From a virus, in IMG/VR virus record IMGVR_UViG_3300020472_000025, positions 1 through 59,308 of that record: 59,308 nucleotides of DNA. The stretch is one strand, 5' to 3'. Below are positions 24,432 to 33,634 of this stretch, piece after piece (position 1 is the first letter of the stretch; each line of letters begins with the position of its first letter). The notes under the pieces are model-generated. The model was not told the DNA's origin. It searched no databases and saw nothing but the letters and a program-made list of their open reading frames with translations. A program made the position numbers and the translations under genes.

Positions 24432-24485
24432 CTTGACGGGTTGTCAAGCCCCCTTGATTTTTTGACTGTCTTCGTGTAATATAAT
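24432..24485 (+). promoter_or_regulatory. Hairpin plus promoter before gp55
   Basis: CTTGAC/GTCAAG (6-bp stem, GGGTT loop) at 24432-24448 is followed by TTGATT at 24454-24459, a 17-bp spacer and TAATAT at 24477-24482; an overlapping TATAAT lies at 24480-24485. The 93-bp gap thus holds a possible weak terminator and a fresh promoter for the gp55-gp47-gp46 operon. Confidence 0.5.
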
Positions 24486-24503
24486 GTTAACCGTGAAAAC
24501 AAT

Positions 24504-24995
24504 ATGACTGTACTTATGCCACGGAAATCCACCAAGAAAAAAGAACATTACGTGGACAATAAGAAGTTCCTTCACGAGCTGATTATATACCGTAATAAGA
24601 TCGCACAAGCTGCTGAGGCAGGCGATCCCAAACCTCGTGTAACGAATTACATCGGGGAATGTTTTCTAAAGATAGCAACTCATTTATCCTATCGTCCTAA
24701 CTTTATAAATTATATGTATCGTGAAGATATGATAGGGGATGGAATCGAGAATTGCATCCAATACATACACAATTTTGATCCAGAGAAATCCTCCAATCCG
24801 TTTGCATACTTTACCCAAATAGTCTACTACGCTTATCTAAGGAGAATTGCCAAGGAGAAGCGTCAGCAAGCAATCAGGGAAAAAATATTAGAGAGAAAGG
24901 GGTTCGAAGAGGTTTTCCACTCAGATACTAATGATAATCATTCCGATATGAACTACATTAAATCTAGAGTAGAAAGTAACACCCGCTATGGCTAA
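24504..24995 (+). CDS. 55: Late-transcription sigma factor gp55
   Basis: 163 aa (T4: 185). Recognised by YVDNKKFLHELIIYRNKI, the sigma-2-like helices DMIGDGIENCIQYIHNFDPEKS and NPFAYFTQIVYYAYLRRI, which correspond to the region that binds RNA polymerase and reads TATAAATA. It should direct host RNA polymerase to the late boxes in this window. ATG 24516 (MPRKST) is an alternative start. The next small gene starts inside its last codons. Confidence 0.92.
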   Translation: MTVLMPRKSTKKKEHYVDNKKFLHELIIYRNKIAQAAEAGDPKPRVTNYIGECFLKIATHLSYRPNFINYMYREDMIGDGIENCIQYIHNFDPEKSSNPFAYFTQIVYYAYLRRIAKEKRQQAIREKILERKGFEEVFHSDTNDNHSDMNYIKSRVESNTRYG

Positions 24996-25164
24996 AAAAG
25001 AAGTTCATCGCAACTTCACAATCGAGCAGTGCTCAAAAGGATTGTGGAGGAGTTTTGACCTGGATGGGAATCCAGTGCTCAGTTCTCTAACCAAAGACCA
25101 TTTAATAATGATAACATCATGGAAACTAAATCGAGACGAGACAGAAGGATTACTCTCCTCGTAG
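24988..25164 (+). CDS. Small hypothetical protein (58 aa)
   Basis: ATG 24988 overlaps the gp55 end by 8 bp. Residues 10-40 (FTIEQCSKGLWRSFDLDGNP) have no recognised match. It overlaps the next small gene by 46 bp. Position between gp55 and gp47 is often filled with such mini-genes in cyanophages. Confidence 0.5.
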   Translation: MAKKEVHRNFTIEQCSKGLWRSFDLDGNPVLSSLTKDHLIMITSWKLNRDETEGLLSS

Positions 25165-25289
25165 AGGAGCTACGTGTACTGACAGAAGGTGAAGTGGCAC
25201 ACTCGACAACTCTCGATTCTCGTGGTAGAATGTCCAAGAAGATCGTTGTAGAGTATGACATCCAGCAAAAAGATACTGCTGATAACTGA
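25119..25289 (+). CDS. Small conserved cyanophage protein (56 aa)
   Basis: ATG 25119. RRDRRITLLVEELRVLTEGE and STTLDSRGRMSKKIVVEYDI form a helix followed by a beta hairpin. I recall similar short proteins before gp47 in other cyanomyoviruses. It overlaps gp47 by 35 bp. Function unknown. Confidence 0.55.
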   Translation: METKSRRDRRITLLVEELRVLTEGEVAHSTTLDSRGRMSKKIVVEYDIQQKDTADN

Positions 25290-26295
25290 TCAGCATTTCG
25301 GTGTTCGCAATGATAGTCAGTACTATGTGTCAAAATATCGTACCTTTTATGAAGGTACAGTTTTGCCGTACATAGATAAAAATAAGATTGACACTATAAT
25401 ATGTCTAGGTGATACTTTCGATAGACGTAAGTATGTCAATTTCCATTCACTAGATGCAGCAAAGGAAATGTGGTTTGATCCTCTACAGGAGAGGGGAGTC
25501 CACATGTATATGCTCATCGGCAATCATGACATATACTATAAGAATACTCTTAGAGTTAATTCCCCAGAGCTACTCCTATCAGAGTACTCGAACATTGATG
25601 TGGTATCTAGTCCACGGGAATTACATATTGGTGGGTGCGATTTTCTTCTTCTACCTTGGATATGTGACGAGAACCGAGCAGAATCTACAAAGAGCATCAC
25701 TGAAAGTACTGCAAGCATCTGTCTTGGGCATCTTGAGCTTAACGGTTTTGAGGCTGTTCCTGGACATACCATGGAGCACGGAGATGACCCAAACATATTC
25801 GATAAATTTCAGTTAGTATGTACTGGACACTTCCATATGAGAAGTCGGAAGAAGAACATACAGTATTTGGGTAACCCGTACCAACTATATTGGAATGATT
25901 ACGGTCAGGAAAGAGGGTTCCATGTAATAAATACTAGTAGTAAGAGGTTATCTTTTATTAAGAATCCTAACAGGATGTTCCATAAGATCATCTATAAGGA
26001 TGCTGAGACTTCTAAGATCAATTATAATGAGTTGGAAGGTTGTTATGTGAAGTTGATCGTTGAGACTAAGGAGGATCAAGTTCTATTCGACAAGACCCTC
26101 AAGAAGATCAATGAATCTAATGTTGCTGATCTTAAAATTATAGAAGATCAGTTCGTATATCTGGAAGACATTGATGATTCTATAGAGTCTGAAGACACTC
26201 TTGCTATACTACAGAAATGTGTTAGTGAAATTGATAATAAAGATGAGATATTTGCTGTATTAAAGTCATTGTATGTGGAGGCTCTCAGAATATAA
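25255..26295 (+). CDS. 47: Recombination nuclease subunit gp47 (Mre11-like)
   Basis: 346 aa (T4: 339). Metallophosphoesterase motifs in order: LITDQHFG (Asp, His), CLGDTFDRR (GD), IGNHDIYY (GNHD), GHLEL and TGHFHM (C-terminal His ligands). With gp46 it resects DNA ends to begin recombination and helps degrade host DNA. It ends 1 bp into the next small gene, and gp46 follows. Confidence 0.95.
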   Translation: MTSSKKILLITDQHFGVRNDSQYYVSKYRTFYEGTVLPYIDKNKIDTIICLGDTFDRRKYVNFHSLDAAKEMWFDPLQERGVHMYMLIGNHDIYYKNTLRVNSPELLLSEYSNIDVVSSPRELHIGGCDFLLLPWICDENRAESTKSITESTASICLGHLELNGFEAVPGHTMEHGDDPNIFDKFQLVCTGHFHMRSRKKNIQYLGNPYQLYWNDYGQERGFHVINTSSKRLSFIKNPNRMFHKIIYKDAETSKINYNELEGCYVKLIVETKEDQVLFDKTLKKINESNVADLKIIEDQFVYLEDIDDSIESEDTLAILQKCVSEIDNKDEIFAVLKSLYVEALRI

Positions 26296-26561
26296 TGTTT
26301 GTTCTGGTTGACAAAAACTCAGGAGGGGTGTATGCTGTCAGGGATGATGGCTTAAAGGAACGTGTTGTACAAATTTTCTCAGAATCGGATGATGCTGAGA
26401 GATATTATGGGCATTTGATTGCCAATGATTACAAACGCCAACTTAAAGTAATGGAGATAGAAGAGGGTGATGTTAAACGTAACTGCAACCAATTCGGATA
26501 CCATTACTCAATCATCCAACCTGATGACATAGTGTTTCCACCGATACATGATAACCTTTGA
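26295..26561 (+). CDS. Small conserved protein between gp47 and gp46
   Basis: 88 aa. FVLVDKNSGGVYAVRDDGLKE is a beta hairpin that opens an alpha/beta fold. ESDDAERYYGHLIANDY and a C-terminal IIQPDDIVFPP follow. This gene occurs at the same place in many cyanomyoviruses. T4 also has small ORFs between 47 and 46. Function unknown. Confidence 0.6.
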   Translation: MFVLVDKNSGGVYAVRDDGLKERVVQIFSESDDAERYYGHLIANDYKRQLKVMEIEEGDVKRNCNQFGYHYSIIQPDDIVFPPIHDNL

Positions 26562-28266
26562 GAAGATCCGTTGGAAGAATTTTCTGTCAACAGGACAGCA
26601 GTTCACTGAGTTAAACTTAAACGATTCCAGCAGCACCCTTATTATTGGATCTAATGGCGCAGGGAAGTCTACCATACTAGACGCTCTGTGCTTTGTGCTG
26701 TTTAATAAACCTTTTAGGAAAGTCAGTAAGAGTCAGTTGATCAATAGTGTCAATGAAAAGGATACTCTAGTTGAGGTTGAGTTCCTTGTGGGAACTGTTA
26801 AATATAAAGTAGTAAGAGGAATGAAACCAAATGTATTTGAGATCTATAGGAATACTGAACTCGTTGACCAAGATGCTGCCCAGAAGGACTACCAAAAGTT
26901 CCTCGAACAATCAGTACTCAAACTCAACTACAAGTCCTTTACACAAGTCGTCATCCTCGGATCATCCACATTTATCCCATTCATGCAACTCGGAGCAAGT
27001 CACAGGAGAGAAGTTATCGAAGATATACTGGACATCCAGATCTTCTCCCAAATGAATTTCCTCCTAAAGGAAAGAGTTAGAGATATTAAAGAAGAACAAC
27101 GGCAGTGTGAATATGAATTAGAAATAGCACTGCAAAAGGTCAACATGCAGAGGAAAAACATAGAGAATCTGGAGAAGGTTGATCAAGAGCACACTGCTAT
27201 TGCTCAGGATAAGTTTAAAGACAATGAAGATAGGGTTAAGGAGATCAAACTTAAGGTTAAGTCCCTTGATAAGGAGATATCTGAGATCACTCCTAGAATA
27301 TTACTGTTGGATAGGTCTATAGAGAAGCATGAGAAGTATAAAGTCATGCGAACTAAGTTGCATTCCAAGAAAGAGAATGCTACTAAAGATATTAAATTTT
27401 TTGAGGAGAATGATACCTGTCCTGTATGTACTCAGACCATAGATTCTGACCTAAAAACAGAGAAAATAGGGTCATTATCCAGTAAGGTGGATGAGTTTAA
27501 GGTAGCACACAGTCAGATCACTGAACATATACATACAATCTCAGATGAGGTCAGGGAACTGAGAGCACAGGCCGAAGTTGTGAACGGATATAGGTATGAA
27601 ATACAGGCATTAACCAAGGAGGAGGTGAAACTTCTCAAGGAGAACACCAGCATCATGACTGGTATGGGTAGTGACAGTACTAGTTTGGAGTCAGAGAGAC
27701 AGGATTTGGTACGATTTGAGCACAAATTGGGTGAAAAGGAGGAATTTTGTGCCAATGTGAACAAGCAGGGTGACAATCTAAAAACTGTCACCACTTTGTT
27801 GCGAGACGGTGGGATCAAGACTAAGATAGTATCGAAGTTTATCCCCATAATTAACCAAAAAATCAATAAATACCTCACAAGTATGGATTTCTACGTGAAT
27901 TTCACGTTGGATGAAAACTTTAACGAGAAGATACTATCTAGATTCAGAGATGATTTCTCTTATGCATCCTTTTCAGAGGGTGAAAAGCAGAAAATTGATC
28001 TAGCACTACTGTTTACATGGCGAGAGATCGCTAAGATGAAGAACAGTGCAAGTACCAACCTCCTAATACTTGATGAAGTTTTTGATTCTTCCTTAGATCA
28101 GGGTAGTACTGATGAACTAATGAAGATATTGAGGGGTTTAGGTAAAGATGCTAACCTTTTTGTCATCTCTCACAAGGGTGATATACTATTAGACAAATTT
28201 GACAGGCTAGTATCCTTCGAAAAACAATCTGACTTCTCTCTAATGAAGATCCATGACGACACCTAA
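26548..28266 (+). CDS. 46: Recombination ATPase subunit gp46 (Rad50-like)
   Basis: 572 aa (T4: 560). Walker A GSNGAGKST (34-42), a zinc-hook CPVC at about 290-293 between two coiled-coil arms, ABC signature FSEGEKQKIDLALLF, and Walker B NLLILDEVFDSSLD. It partners gp47 in end resection. The head domains are interrupted by coiled coil exactly as in SMC/Rad50 proteins. The next ORF overlaps its end. Confidence 0.96.
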   Translation: MITFEKIRWKNFLSTGQQFTELNLNDSSSTLIIGSNGAGKSTILDALCFVLFNKPFRKVSKSQLINSVNEKDTLVEVEFLVGTVKYKVVRGMKPNVFEIYRNTELVDQDAAQKDYQKFLEQSVLKLNYKSFTQVVILGSSTFIPFMQLGASHRREVIEDILDIQIFSQMNFLLKERVRDIKEEQRQCEYELEIALQKVNMQRKNIENLEKVDQEHTAIAQDKFKDNEDRVKEIKLKVKSLDKEISEITPRILLLDRSIEKHEKYKVMRTKLHSKKENATKDIKFFEENDTCPVCTQTIDSDLKTEKIGSLSSKVDEFKVAHSQITEHIHTISDEVRELRAQAEVVNGYRYEIQALTKEEVKLLKENTSIMTGMGSDSTSLESERQDLVRFEHKLGEKEEFCANVNKQGDNLKTVTTLLRDGGIKTKIVSKFIPIINQKINKYLTSMDFYVNFTLDENFNEKILSRFRDDFSYASFSEGEKQKIDLALLFTWREIAKMKNSASTNLLILDEVFDSSLDQGSTDELMKILRGLGKDANLFVISHKGDILLDKFDRLVSFEKQSDFSLMKIHDDT

Positions 28267-28513
28267 CTGGCAACACAATTCGGGGAAGCCACCGAAGCGA
28301 AAACTTAAACCACAAGCACTCCGAAGTGCAAGAGAAAGGCGTAGACAGTTGATAAAGTGTCTACTAAAGACCTCCGATCCTCGTCGGGGGTCTTATAATG
28401 TGTACATACATACGAAATCACATGAGTACAGACATCAAAGGAACCCTAGCAAAACTACTTGCCACAGAGAACCTGTTGGTAGAGCACAAGAATGTGGAGA
28501 CAGCATCCTTTGA
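28253..28513 (+). CDS. Small basic ORF read across a terminator
   Basis: 86-aa frame. The first half (PPKRKLKPQALRSARERRRQ) is strongly basic and resembles small cyanophage proteins following gp46. The second half is encoded by the terminator hairpin and the start of the next gene and is poor in typical features. The real product may be only the first half; if so the stop position is odd. Nucleic-acid binding is plausible from charge only. Confidence 0.4.
   Translation: MTTPNWQHNSGKPPKRKLKPQALRSARERRRQLIKCLLKTSDPRRGSYNVYIHTKSHEYRHQRNPSKTTCHREPVGRAQECGDSIL
28367..28399 (+). terminator. Hairpin directly abutting a TATAAT box
   Basis: An 11-bp stem (AAGACCTCCGA paired with TCGGGGGTCTT, one G-U) with a 6-base loop, then TATAAT at 28394-28399 with no T-run between. 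The hairpin covers the -35 region. It may act as terminator or transcript-end block for gp46 and as promoter upstream for the VWA gene. Confidence 0.6.
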
Positions 28514-30548
28514 TGTAGCAAAACGTGTTCTGACCCTTCCAATGTGGGAAGCAAGTAATACTGTATACAACATGCTCGTGGGTCACGAGGTTGGTCATGC
28601 CCTATACACACCAGAAGAGGGTCTAGAAGACCTCCCATGCCCCAAAGCGTTCATAAACGTTACAGAGGACGTACGTATAGAGAAGTTGATGAAGAGAAAG
28701 TTTCCTGGTTTAGGTAAGGACTTCTATCAAGGTTACCAGCAACTCAATGACAGAGACTTTTTCTCCATTGAGAACAGAAATTTGTGGAAATTATCATTAA
28801 TAGATCGTATCAACCTTCATTATAAGGTTGGTGCATATGCAGTGATGCCATTTACTGACGCTGAGGTGCCTCTCAGAGACGCTGTAGAGGGTACAGAGAC
28901 ATTCCAAGATGCAATTGACGCAGCAATAGATATATTTCGCTTTATGAAGGAAGAAATTGAGAAACAGAAGGAACAAGTGAAGGCACAGGGAACAGAAGAG
29001 ATTCCAGGTTCTTCAGGTGATCAGGGTGAAGGTGAAGAGGAGACAGAAGATGATAATGATACTGATGAATATGATAAGGATCCAGATGGAGGGGTTTATG
29101 ATGAACCACCACGTCCAGAAGAGGACATTGCTGATGATTTCCAAGATGAAATGGATTATTTGTCACCTGAGGAGCAACTTAAGACTGTAGAGACTCAAGA
29201 ATGCTTTAACGGTAATATGGAGAACCTAAAAGCAAGAGGTGCTAGAGAGGTTACCTATGTTAATCTTCCAGCAGTACCTCTAGACACTATTGTTGTTGAT
29301 AACAAGATCATCTGGGACAAGGCAGAGCAGTGGTGGAACGATAATGAAGAAGATTTTAACGAGATAGACCTAAAGTTTAATGAATTCTGCAAAAGAACTA
29401 AGAAAGATGTTAATTATCTTGTAAAAGAGTTCGAATGTAGGAAAGCAGCAAGTACTTACGCACGTACATCTTCTTCTAAGACTGGTGTCATTGATACAAG
29501 TAAGTTACACAACTATAAAATCGCTGAAGATATCTTTAAAAGGGTCACTAAGACAACAGATGGCAAGAATCATGGTCTTATCTTCCTTCTTGACTGGTCT
29601 GGGTCTATGTCAAGAGAAATATCTGATACAGTCTATCAGTTAATCAACTTATGTCAGTTCTGTAAGAAAGTTGACATCCCATTTGATGTATATACTTTCA
29701 CTGCTGATGGTGGATACTACTGTTCTCAAGAGGAACCATGGGATTACCCTGAGTTGGATCATAAACAAGGAGAACTATGGATAGAGGATCGTTTTAGACT
29801 TTGCAACCTTTTAACTAGTAAAGGTAATAAGCAGGACTTCCAAAGACAGTGCCGTAACCTCTATCGTGTTGCATACTATTATGAGGGTTACTATTATGGC
29901 ATCTATGGTGAGGTTAAAGCTGTACCTAGACCACCACATTTCTTAGGACTAGGTGGAACACCACTGAATGAGGGTCTAGTTTGTGTAAATGAATTGATTC
30001 CACAGTGGAAAGCAGCACATAACGTAGAGAAGACACATCTTGTAGTCCTCACTGATGGTGAAGCAAACTGTATGGGGTATGGTCATGAGAGAACCAACTA
30101 TGTGGATCGTGTTTACTGCAATGCAATAGGATGGGGTACATGTATTCGTGATAGAAAGACTGGTCGTTATTATTCAGACATTAAGAACGGTAATGTTTCC
30201 TTAACTCAGACACTTATTCGTATCATTAGGGATCATAATCCTGGTACTAGTGTCTTAGGGTTCAGAATCTGTCAACCAAGAAATCTTTCTATGTTCTTAA
30301 GGATGAATGATATCTGGAGTACTGAGAAGTACAAGAGAGAGTGGTCTAAGAATAAGTCTGTGGTTATTACAGACACTTCATACAATGAATTGTATGTTAT
30401 TCAGTCAAATGATAGCAGTGAGGAGGTCTCTATGGAGGTCAAGGAGGATGCTACTAAGGGTCAGATTCGTACTGCCTTTAAGAAAGCACTAAAGAAGAAG
30501 GTTAACAACCGTCGCATCCTTGCTACCTTCGCAGGACAGATTGCATAG
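28422..30548 (+). CDS. VWA-domain protein with HExxH motif (CobT/MoxR-partner type)
   Basis: 708 aa from ATG 28422 (MSTDIKGTLAKLL); ATG 28398 would sit on the -10 box. HEVGH at residues 55-59 plus NVTEDVRIE about 25 residues later look like a gluzincin-type zinc site. Residues 190-240 are a very acidic linker. A VWA domain with MIDAS motif LLDWSGSMS lies at about 388-396 and a VVLTDGEAN near 545. The following gene is a MoxR/CobS-type AAA+ ATPase, so the two form a MoxR-VWA pair that may remodel or insert metal into a client. The client is unknown. Confidence 0.8.
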   Translation: MSTDIKGTLAKLLATENLLVEHKNVETASFDVAKRVLTLPMWEASNTVYNMLVGHEVGHALYTPEEGLEDLPCPKAFINVTEDVRIEKLMKRKFPGLGKDFYQGYQQLNDRDFFSIENRNLWKLSLIDRINLHYKVGAYAVMPFTDAEVPLRDAVEGTETFQDAIDAAIDIFRFMKEEIEKQKEQVKAQGTEEIPGSSGDQGEGEEETEDDNDTDEYDKDPDGGVYDEPPRPEEDIADDFQDEMDYLSPEEQLKTVETQECFNGNMENLKARGAREVTYVNLPAVPLDTIVVDNKIIWDKAEQWWNDNEEDFNEIDLKFNEFCKRTKKDVNYLVKEFECRKAASTYARTSSSKTGVIDTSKLHNYKIAEDIFKRVTKTTDGKNHGLIFLLDWSGSMSREISDTVYQLINLCQFCKKVDIPFDVYTFTADGGYYCSQEEPWDYPELDHKQGELWIEDRFRLCNLLTSKGNKQDFQRQCRNLYRVAYYYEGYYYGIYGEVKAVPRPPHFLGLGGTPLNEGLVCVNELIPQWKAAHNVEKTHLVVLTDGEANCMGYGHERTNYVDRVYCNAIGWGTCIRDRKTGRYYSDIKNGNVSLTQTLIRIIRDHNPGTSVLGFRICQPRNLSMFLRMNDIWSTEKYKREWSKNKSVVITDTSYNELYVIQSNDSSEEVSMEVKEDATKGQIRTAFKKALKKKVNNRRILATFAGQIA

Positions 30549-30556
30549 TGTCCACT

Positions 30557-30590
30557 GGGGGTACACAACCCCCCTTCTATGCCCTATAAT
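30557..30590 (+). promoter_or_regulatory. GC hairpin followed by TATAAT before cobS
   Basis: GGGGG (30557-30561), 7-base loop, CCCCCC (30569-30574), then TTCTATGCCC and TATAAT at 30585-30590. It is the same hairpin-then-promoter plan as at 28367. The cobS ATG is 26 bp downstream. Confidence 0.55.
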
Positions 30591-30615
30591 AAACACATAC
30601 AAACAAAAGAAACAC

Positions 30616-31725
30616 ATGCCATTCGAACCAGTACCAGTCACATCCGATGATCTTGTAGCATTCTTATCAGAGAGACACGGTGAAGAGGTACAGACACCAG
30701 CATTGAGGGAAGCAGCAGCACACTATAACTGCTCCTATGCTACAGTTAAGAAAAGACTTCAGAAGTATAATGTGGGTAAAGGTAAATGGAATCTTACCGT
30801 TACTGAAGCATTAGAAAGAAATTTCCAGCAACCAGCAGTATCACCAGCAGTGGAGATTAAGAACTTGGTACCTGATGTAGACTCTAACTACGTACCTTTT
30901 GGTAACTTTAGTGACCTTAAGAAGATCATTAAGTCAAAGGTTTTCTATCCAGTATTCATCACTGGTTTATCAGGTAACGGTAAGACCTTTGGTGTAGAGC
31001 AAGCATGTGCTAATCTAAAGAGAGAATTGATTAGAGTTAATATTACTGTAGAGACTGATGAGGATGACTTGATCGGTGGGTTCAGGCTTGCAAATGGTGA
31101 CACTGTATGGCATAATGGTCCTGTGATTGAGGCACTCCAGCGTGGTGCAGTCTTGTTATTGGATGAGTTAGACCTCGCTAGTAATAAGATCCTTTGCTTA
31201 CAATCCATTTTGGAGGGAAAAGGTGTCTTTCTTAAGAAGACTGGTCAGCAGGTGTATCCTGCTCCTGGATTCACAGTGGTTGCAACTGCAAACACTAAGG
31301 GTAAAGGATCTGATGACGGGCGTTTCGTCGGAACAAACGTGCTTAATGAAGCATTCTTAGAGAGATTCCCTCTCACATTTGAGCAGGAGTACCCTTCACC
31401 AGTGGTGGAGAAGAAACTTCTCAACAATTACTGTTCCGAGTTGGACTGTTGTGACGATGAGTACATTACTAACCTATGTACATGGGCAGAAATCATCCGT
31501 AAAACCTTCGCTGAAGGTGGAGTGGATGAAGTTATAAGTACTCGTCGTCTAGTCCATGTGATACGTGCTTTTGCTATCTTTGGTGATAGACTTAAGGCAA
31601 TCAAGGTATGCTTAAATCGTTTCGATGATGAAACAAAAGAGTCATTCCTAGAACTTTACACCAAAATTGATGCTAAAGTGGATGTATCCGATGCAGAACT
31701 ATTGCAGGAATTAAATGAAGTATAG
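30616..31725 (+). CDS. cobS: CobS/MoxR-type AAA+ ATPase
   Basis: 369 aa from ATG 30616; earlier in-frame codons run over the hairpin. An N-terminal helix-turn-like part (LREAAAHYNCSYATVKKRL) precedes the AAA+ domain: Walker A GLSGNGKT (117-124), Walker B VLLLDELDL, sensor 1 TVVATANT, and Arg finger FLERFPLTF. cobS is a cyanomyovirus hallmark, usually linked to cobalt insertion in cobalamin synthesis. The adjacent VWA gene supports a CobS-CobT-like or MoxR-VWA chaperone. Cobaltochelatase function is family-based, not shown here. Confidence 0.88.
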   Translation: MPFEPVPVTSDDLVAFLSERHGEEVQTPALREAAAHYNCSYATVKKRLQKYNVGKGKWNLTVTEALERNFQQPAVSPAVEIKNLVPDVDSNYVPFGNFSDLKKIIKSKVFYPVFITGLSGNGKTFGVEQACANLKRELIRVNITVETDEDDLIGGFRLANGDTVWHNGPVIEALQRGAVLLLDELDLASNKILCLQSILEGKGVFLKKTGQQVYPAPGFTVVATANTKGKGSDDGRFVGTNVLNEAFLERFPLTFEQEYPSPVVEKKLLNNYCSELDCCDDEYITNLCTWAEIIRKTFAEGGVDEVISTRRLVHVIRAFAIFGDRLKAIKVCLNRFDDETKESFLELYTKIDAKVDVSDAELLQELNEV

Positions 31726-32029
31726 AGAAGACGATACGATCAAAGTGGTGGAGGATTATATTTCCTCCACTTACCGATCACACTACTCCAATGAGGAGAA
31801 GGGGGTGCAGACTCTGGACTTACTGGAATCAATCGGTACTGCCGAACAATTCTGTCAGTCAAACATCATTAAGTATGCATCCAGATATAAGAAGAAGAGT
31901 CAGCATAAAAGTGACGTGCTAAAAATCATACACTATGCTATACTGTTATACTACTTCTCTGGTACCTCTTATCCCAATGACAAACCAGAGCAAATTGGAA
32001 CACCCCCATCCCTAATGGACTACGAATGA
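31715..32029 (+). CDS. Small helical protein, DUF3310-like
   Basis: 104 aa overlapping cobS by 11 bp. The core VQTLDLLESIGTAEQFC then NIIKYASRYKKKS and KIIHYAILLYYF follows the DUF3310 pattern (IEPxDxI...NxIKYxxRYKxK...KaxxYL). That family is found in many phages near nucleotide and replication genes, with no proven activity. The stop overlaps gp45 (ATGA). Confidence 0.65.
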   Translation: MKYREDDTIKVVEDYISSTYRSHYSNEEKGVQTLDLLESIGTAEQFCQSNIIKYASRYKKKSQHKSDVLKIIHYAILLYYFSGTSYPNDKPEQIGTPPSLMDYE

Positions 32030-32754
32030 TTATGAAATTTACTGAGTATGAGATGGAAGTGTTGAGATCTTTTAACCAGATCAACCCTTCTATCATTTTT
32101 AATCCAGGGCATAAGGTAGCGACGATTAGTAACAACAAGAACATTCTTGCCAGTGCTAATTTTAAGCAGGTATCGTTTCCTAAGCAAGCACCTATCTATG
32201 ATCTATCTAATCTGATCAGCAGTATTAATATACTTGCTACAGATGACAAACCAGACATTAATTTTGGTGATAATCTTGTTACATTGGAACAGAAACGTAG
32301 TAAGATTAAGTATTACTATGCTGAACCACGCATGGTAACAACACCACCTGAAACTATTCAGGATTTGGGTGCTCCTGTAGTCTCTACAGTACTACAACAC
32401 TCACAATTGTTACAGATAGAACGTGCTGCTAGTACCTATCAACTCCCAGATATATGTTTTACTGGTGAGAAGGGTGTACTCACTGCTGTTGTGACTGATA
32501 AGCGTAACTCATCTTCCAATTCACTTGAGATTGAGTTAGGTAAGGCCGAAAATGACTTCTGTTTCTGTATGAAGATAGAGAATCTCTCTGTCATTAACCT
32601 CAGGGGTGGTCAATATACACCATGTTCTGCATATGATTTGGATATCTATGCTGCAAAGGTTGCTAGGTTTACAGGTGTTATAACAAAGGGTGCAGAAGAT
32701 TACGTCAGTTCTTTAGAGTATCTCATTGCACTGGAGCCTGATAGTGAGTATTGA
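32026..32754 (+). CDS. 45: Sliding clamp gp45
   Basis: 242 aa (T4: 228). The pattern fits T4 gp45: an opening helix ending NQINPSIIFNPGHKV, PIYDLSNLISSINIL, PPETIQDLG, and a final EYLIALEPDSEY matching T4 VVALEADS. It encircles DNA, tethers gp43 polymerase, and in T4 also activates late transcription with gp55. The start overlaps the previous stop. The methyltransferase gene starts inside its last codons. Confidence 0.92.
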   Translation: MIMKFTEYEMEVLRSFNQINPSIIFNPGHKVATISNNKNILASANFKQVSFPKQAPIYDLSNLISSINILATDDKPDINFGDNLVTLEQKRSKIKYYYAEPRMVTTPPETIQDLGAPVVSTVLQHSQLLQIERAASTYQLPDICFTGEKGVLTAVVTDKRNSSSNSLEIELGKAENDFCFCMKIENLSVINLRGGQYTPCSAYDLDIYAAKVARFTGVITKGAEDYVSSLEYLIALEPDSEY

Positions 32755-33634
32755 TTCAGTTTTAGTAGGTGACTGTCGAGAGACGCTCAAAACTATAACT
32801 GAGAGACCACGTATGTGCGTCACCTCACCACCTTATTATGGTCTCAGAAACTATGGAGATGAAGAGGATCAGATAGGTCAAGAGAATACTCCTGAGGAGT
32901 ATATAGAACAGTTGGTACAGGTGTTTAGGGAGGTTCGAAATGTGCTTGCAGATGACGGAACTCTTTGGGTTAATATTGGGGATAGTTACTATAATTACAG
33001 GCCAGGTAGAGGACAAGGACTGGTTAAACAAACAGTCTCAAATACAAAGCAAGATCTACCAGATGTGTGTCCTCGTAGAGGAAATAAACTACCAGGACTC
33101 AAAGAAAAAGACCTTATAGGTATCCCATGGATGCTTGCCTTTGCACTACGTGCAGACGGTTGGTATCTACGTCAGGATATTATTTGGCACAAACCTAATC
33201 CCATGCCAGAGAGTGTACGTGATCGTTGCACTAAGTCACATGAATACATCTTTCTTTTAAGTAAGAACAAGAAGTATTTCTATGACAATGAAGCGATAAA
33301 GGAACCTGCTAAGGACTGGGGTACTAGGAAGAGAGATAATGGTAAGTATCACAATCCAGGCACAGGTTTACAACCTCATAGTGGTCTTACAAAGAGTTAT
33401 CCTACTAAGAATAAGAGATCTGTCTGGAGTGTCACTAACAAACCTAGCAAAGTTAAGAGACACTATGCTGTATACCCACCAGACCTCATAGAACCATGTA
33501 TTAAAGCAGGTTCTGAGGAAGGTGACATAGTATTGGATCCATTCATGGGTTCAGGTACTACTGCTAGGGTTGCAAATTCACTCAATAGGCATTATATTGG
33601 GTGTGAACTACATGAGGGGTATGTAAATGGATGA
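32744..33634 (+). CDS. DNA methyltransferase, TSPPY type
   Basis: 296 aa from GTG 32744, chosen because GGAG at 32732-32735 precedes it; a TTG at 32726 is the other option. Catalytic motif IV TSPPYYGLRNYG (about 26-37) comes first and SAM-binding motif I DPFMGSGTT (about 265-273) last, the beta-class order. TSPPY is seen in N4-cytosine and some N6-adenine enzymes. It modifies phage DNA, likely against host nucleases. It is inserted between clamp and clamp loader genes; no restriction partner is present. Confidence 0.88.
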   Translation: MSIDSVLVGDCRETLKTITERPRMCVTSPPYYGLRNYGDEEDQIGQENTPEEYIEQLVQVFREVRNVLADDGTLWVNIGDSYYNYRPGRGQGLVKQTVSNTKQDLPDVCPRRGNKLPGLKEKDLIGIPWMLAFALRADGWYLRQDIIWHKPNPMPESVRDRCTKSHEYIFLLSKNKKYFYDNEAIKEPAKDWGTRKRDNGKYHNPGTGLQPHSGLTKSYPTKNKRSVWSVTNKPSKVKRHYAVYPPDLIEPCIKAGSEEGDIVLDPFMGSGTTARVANSLNRHYIGCELHEGYVNG

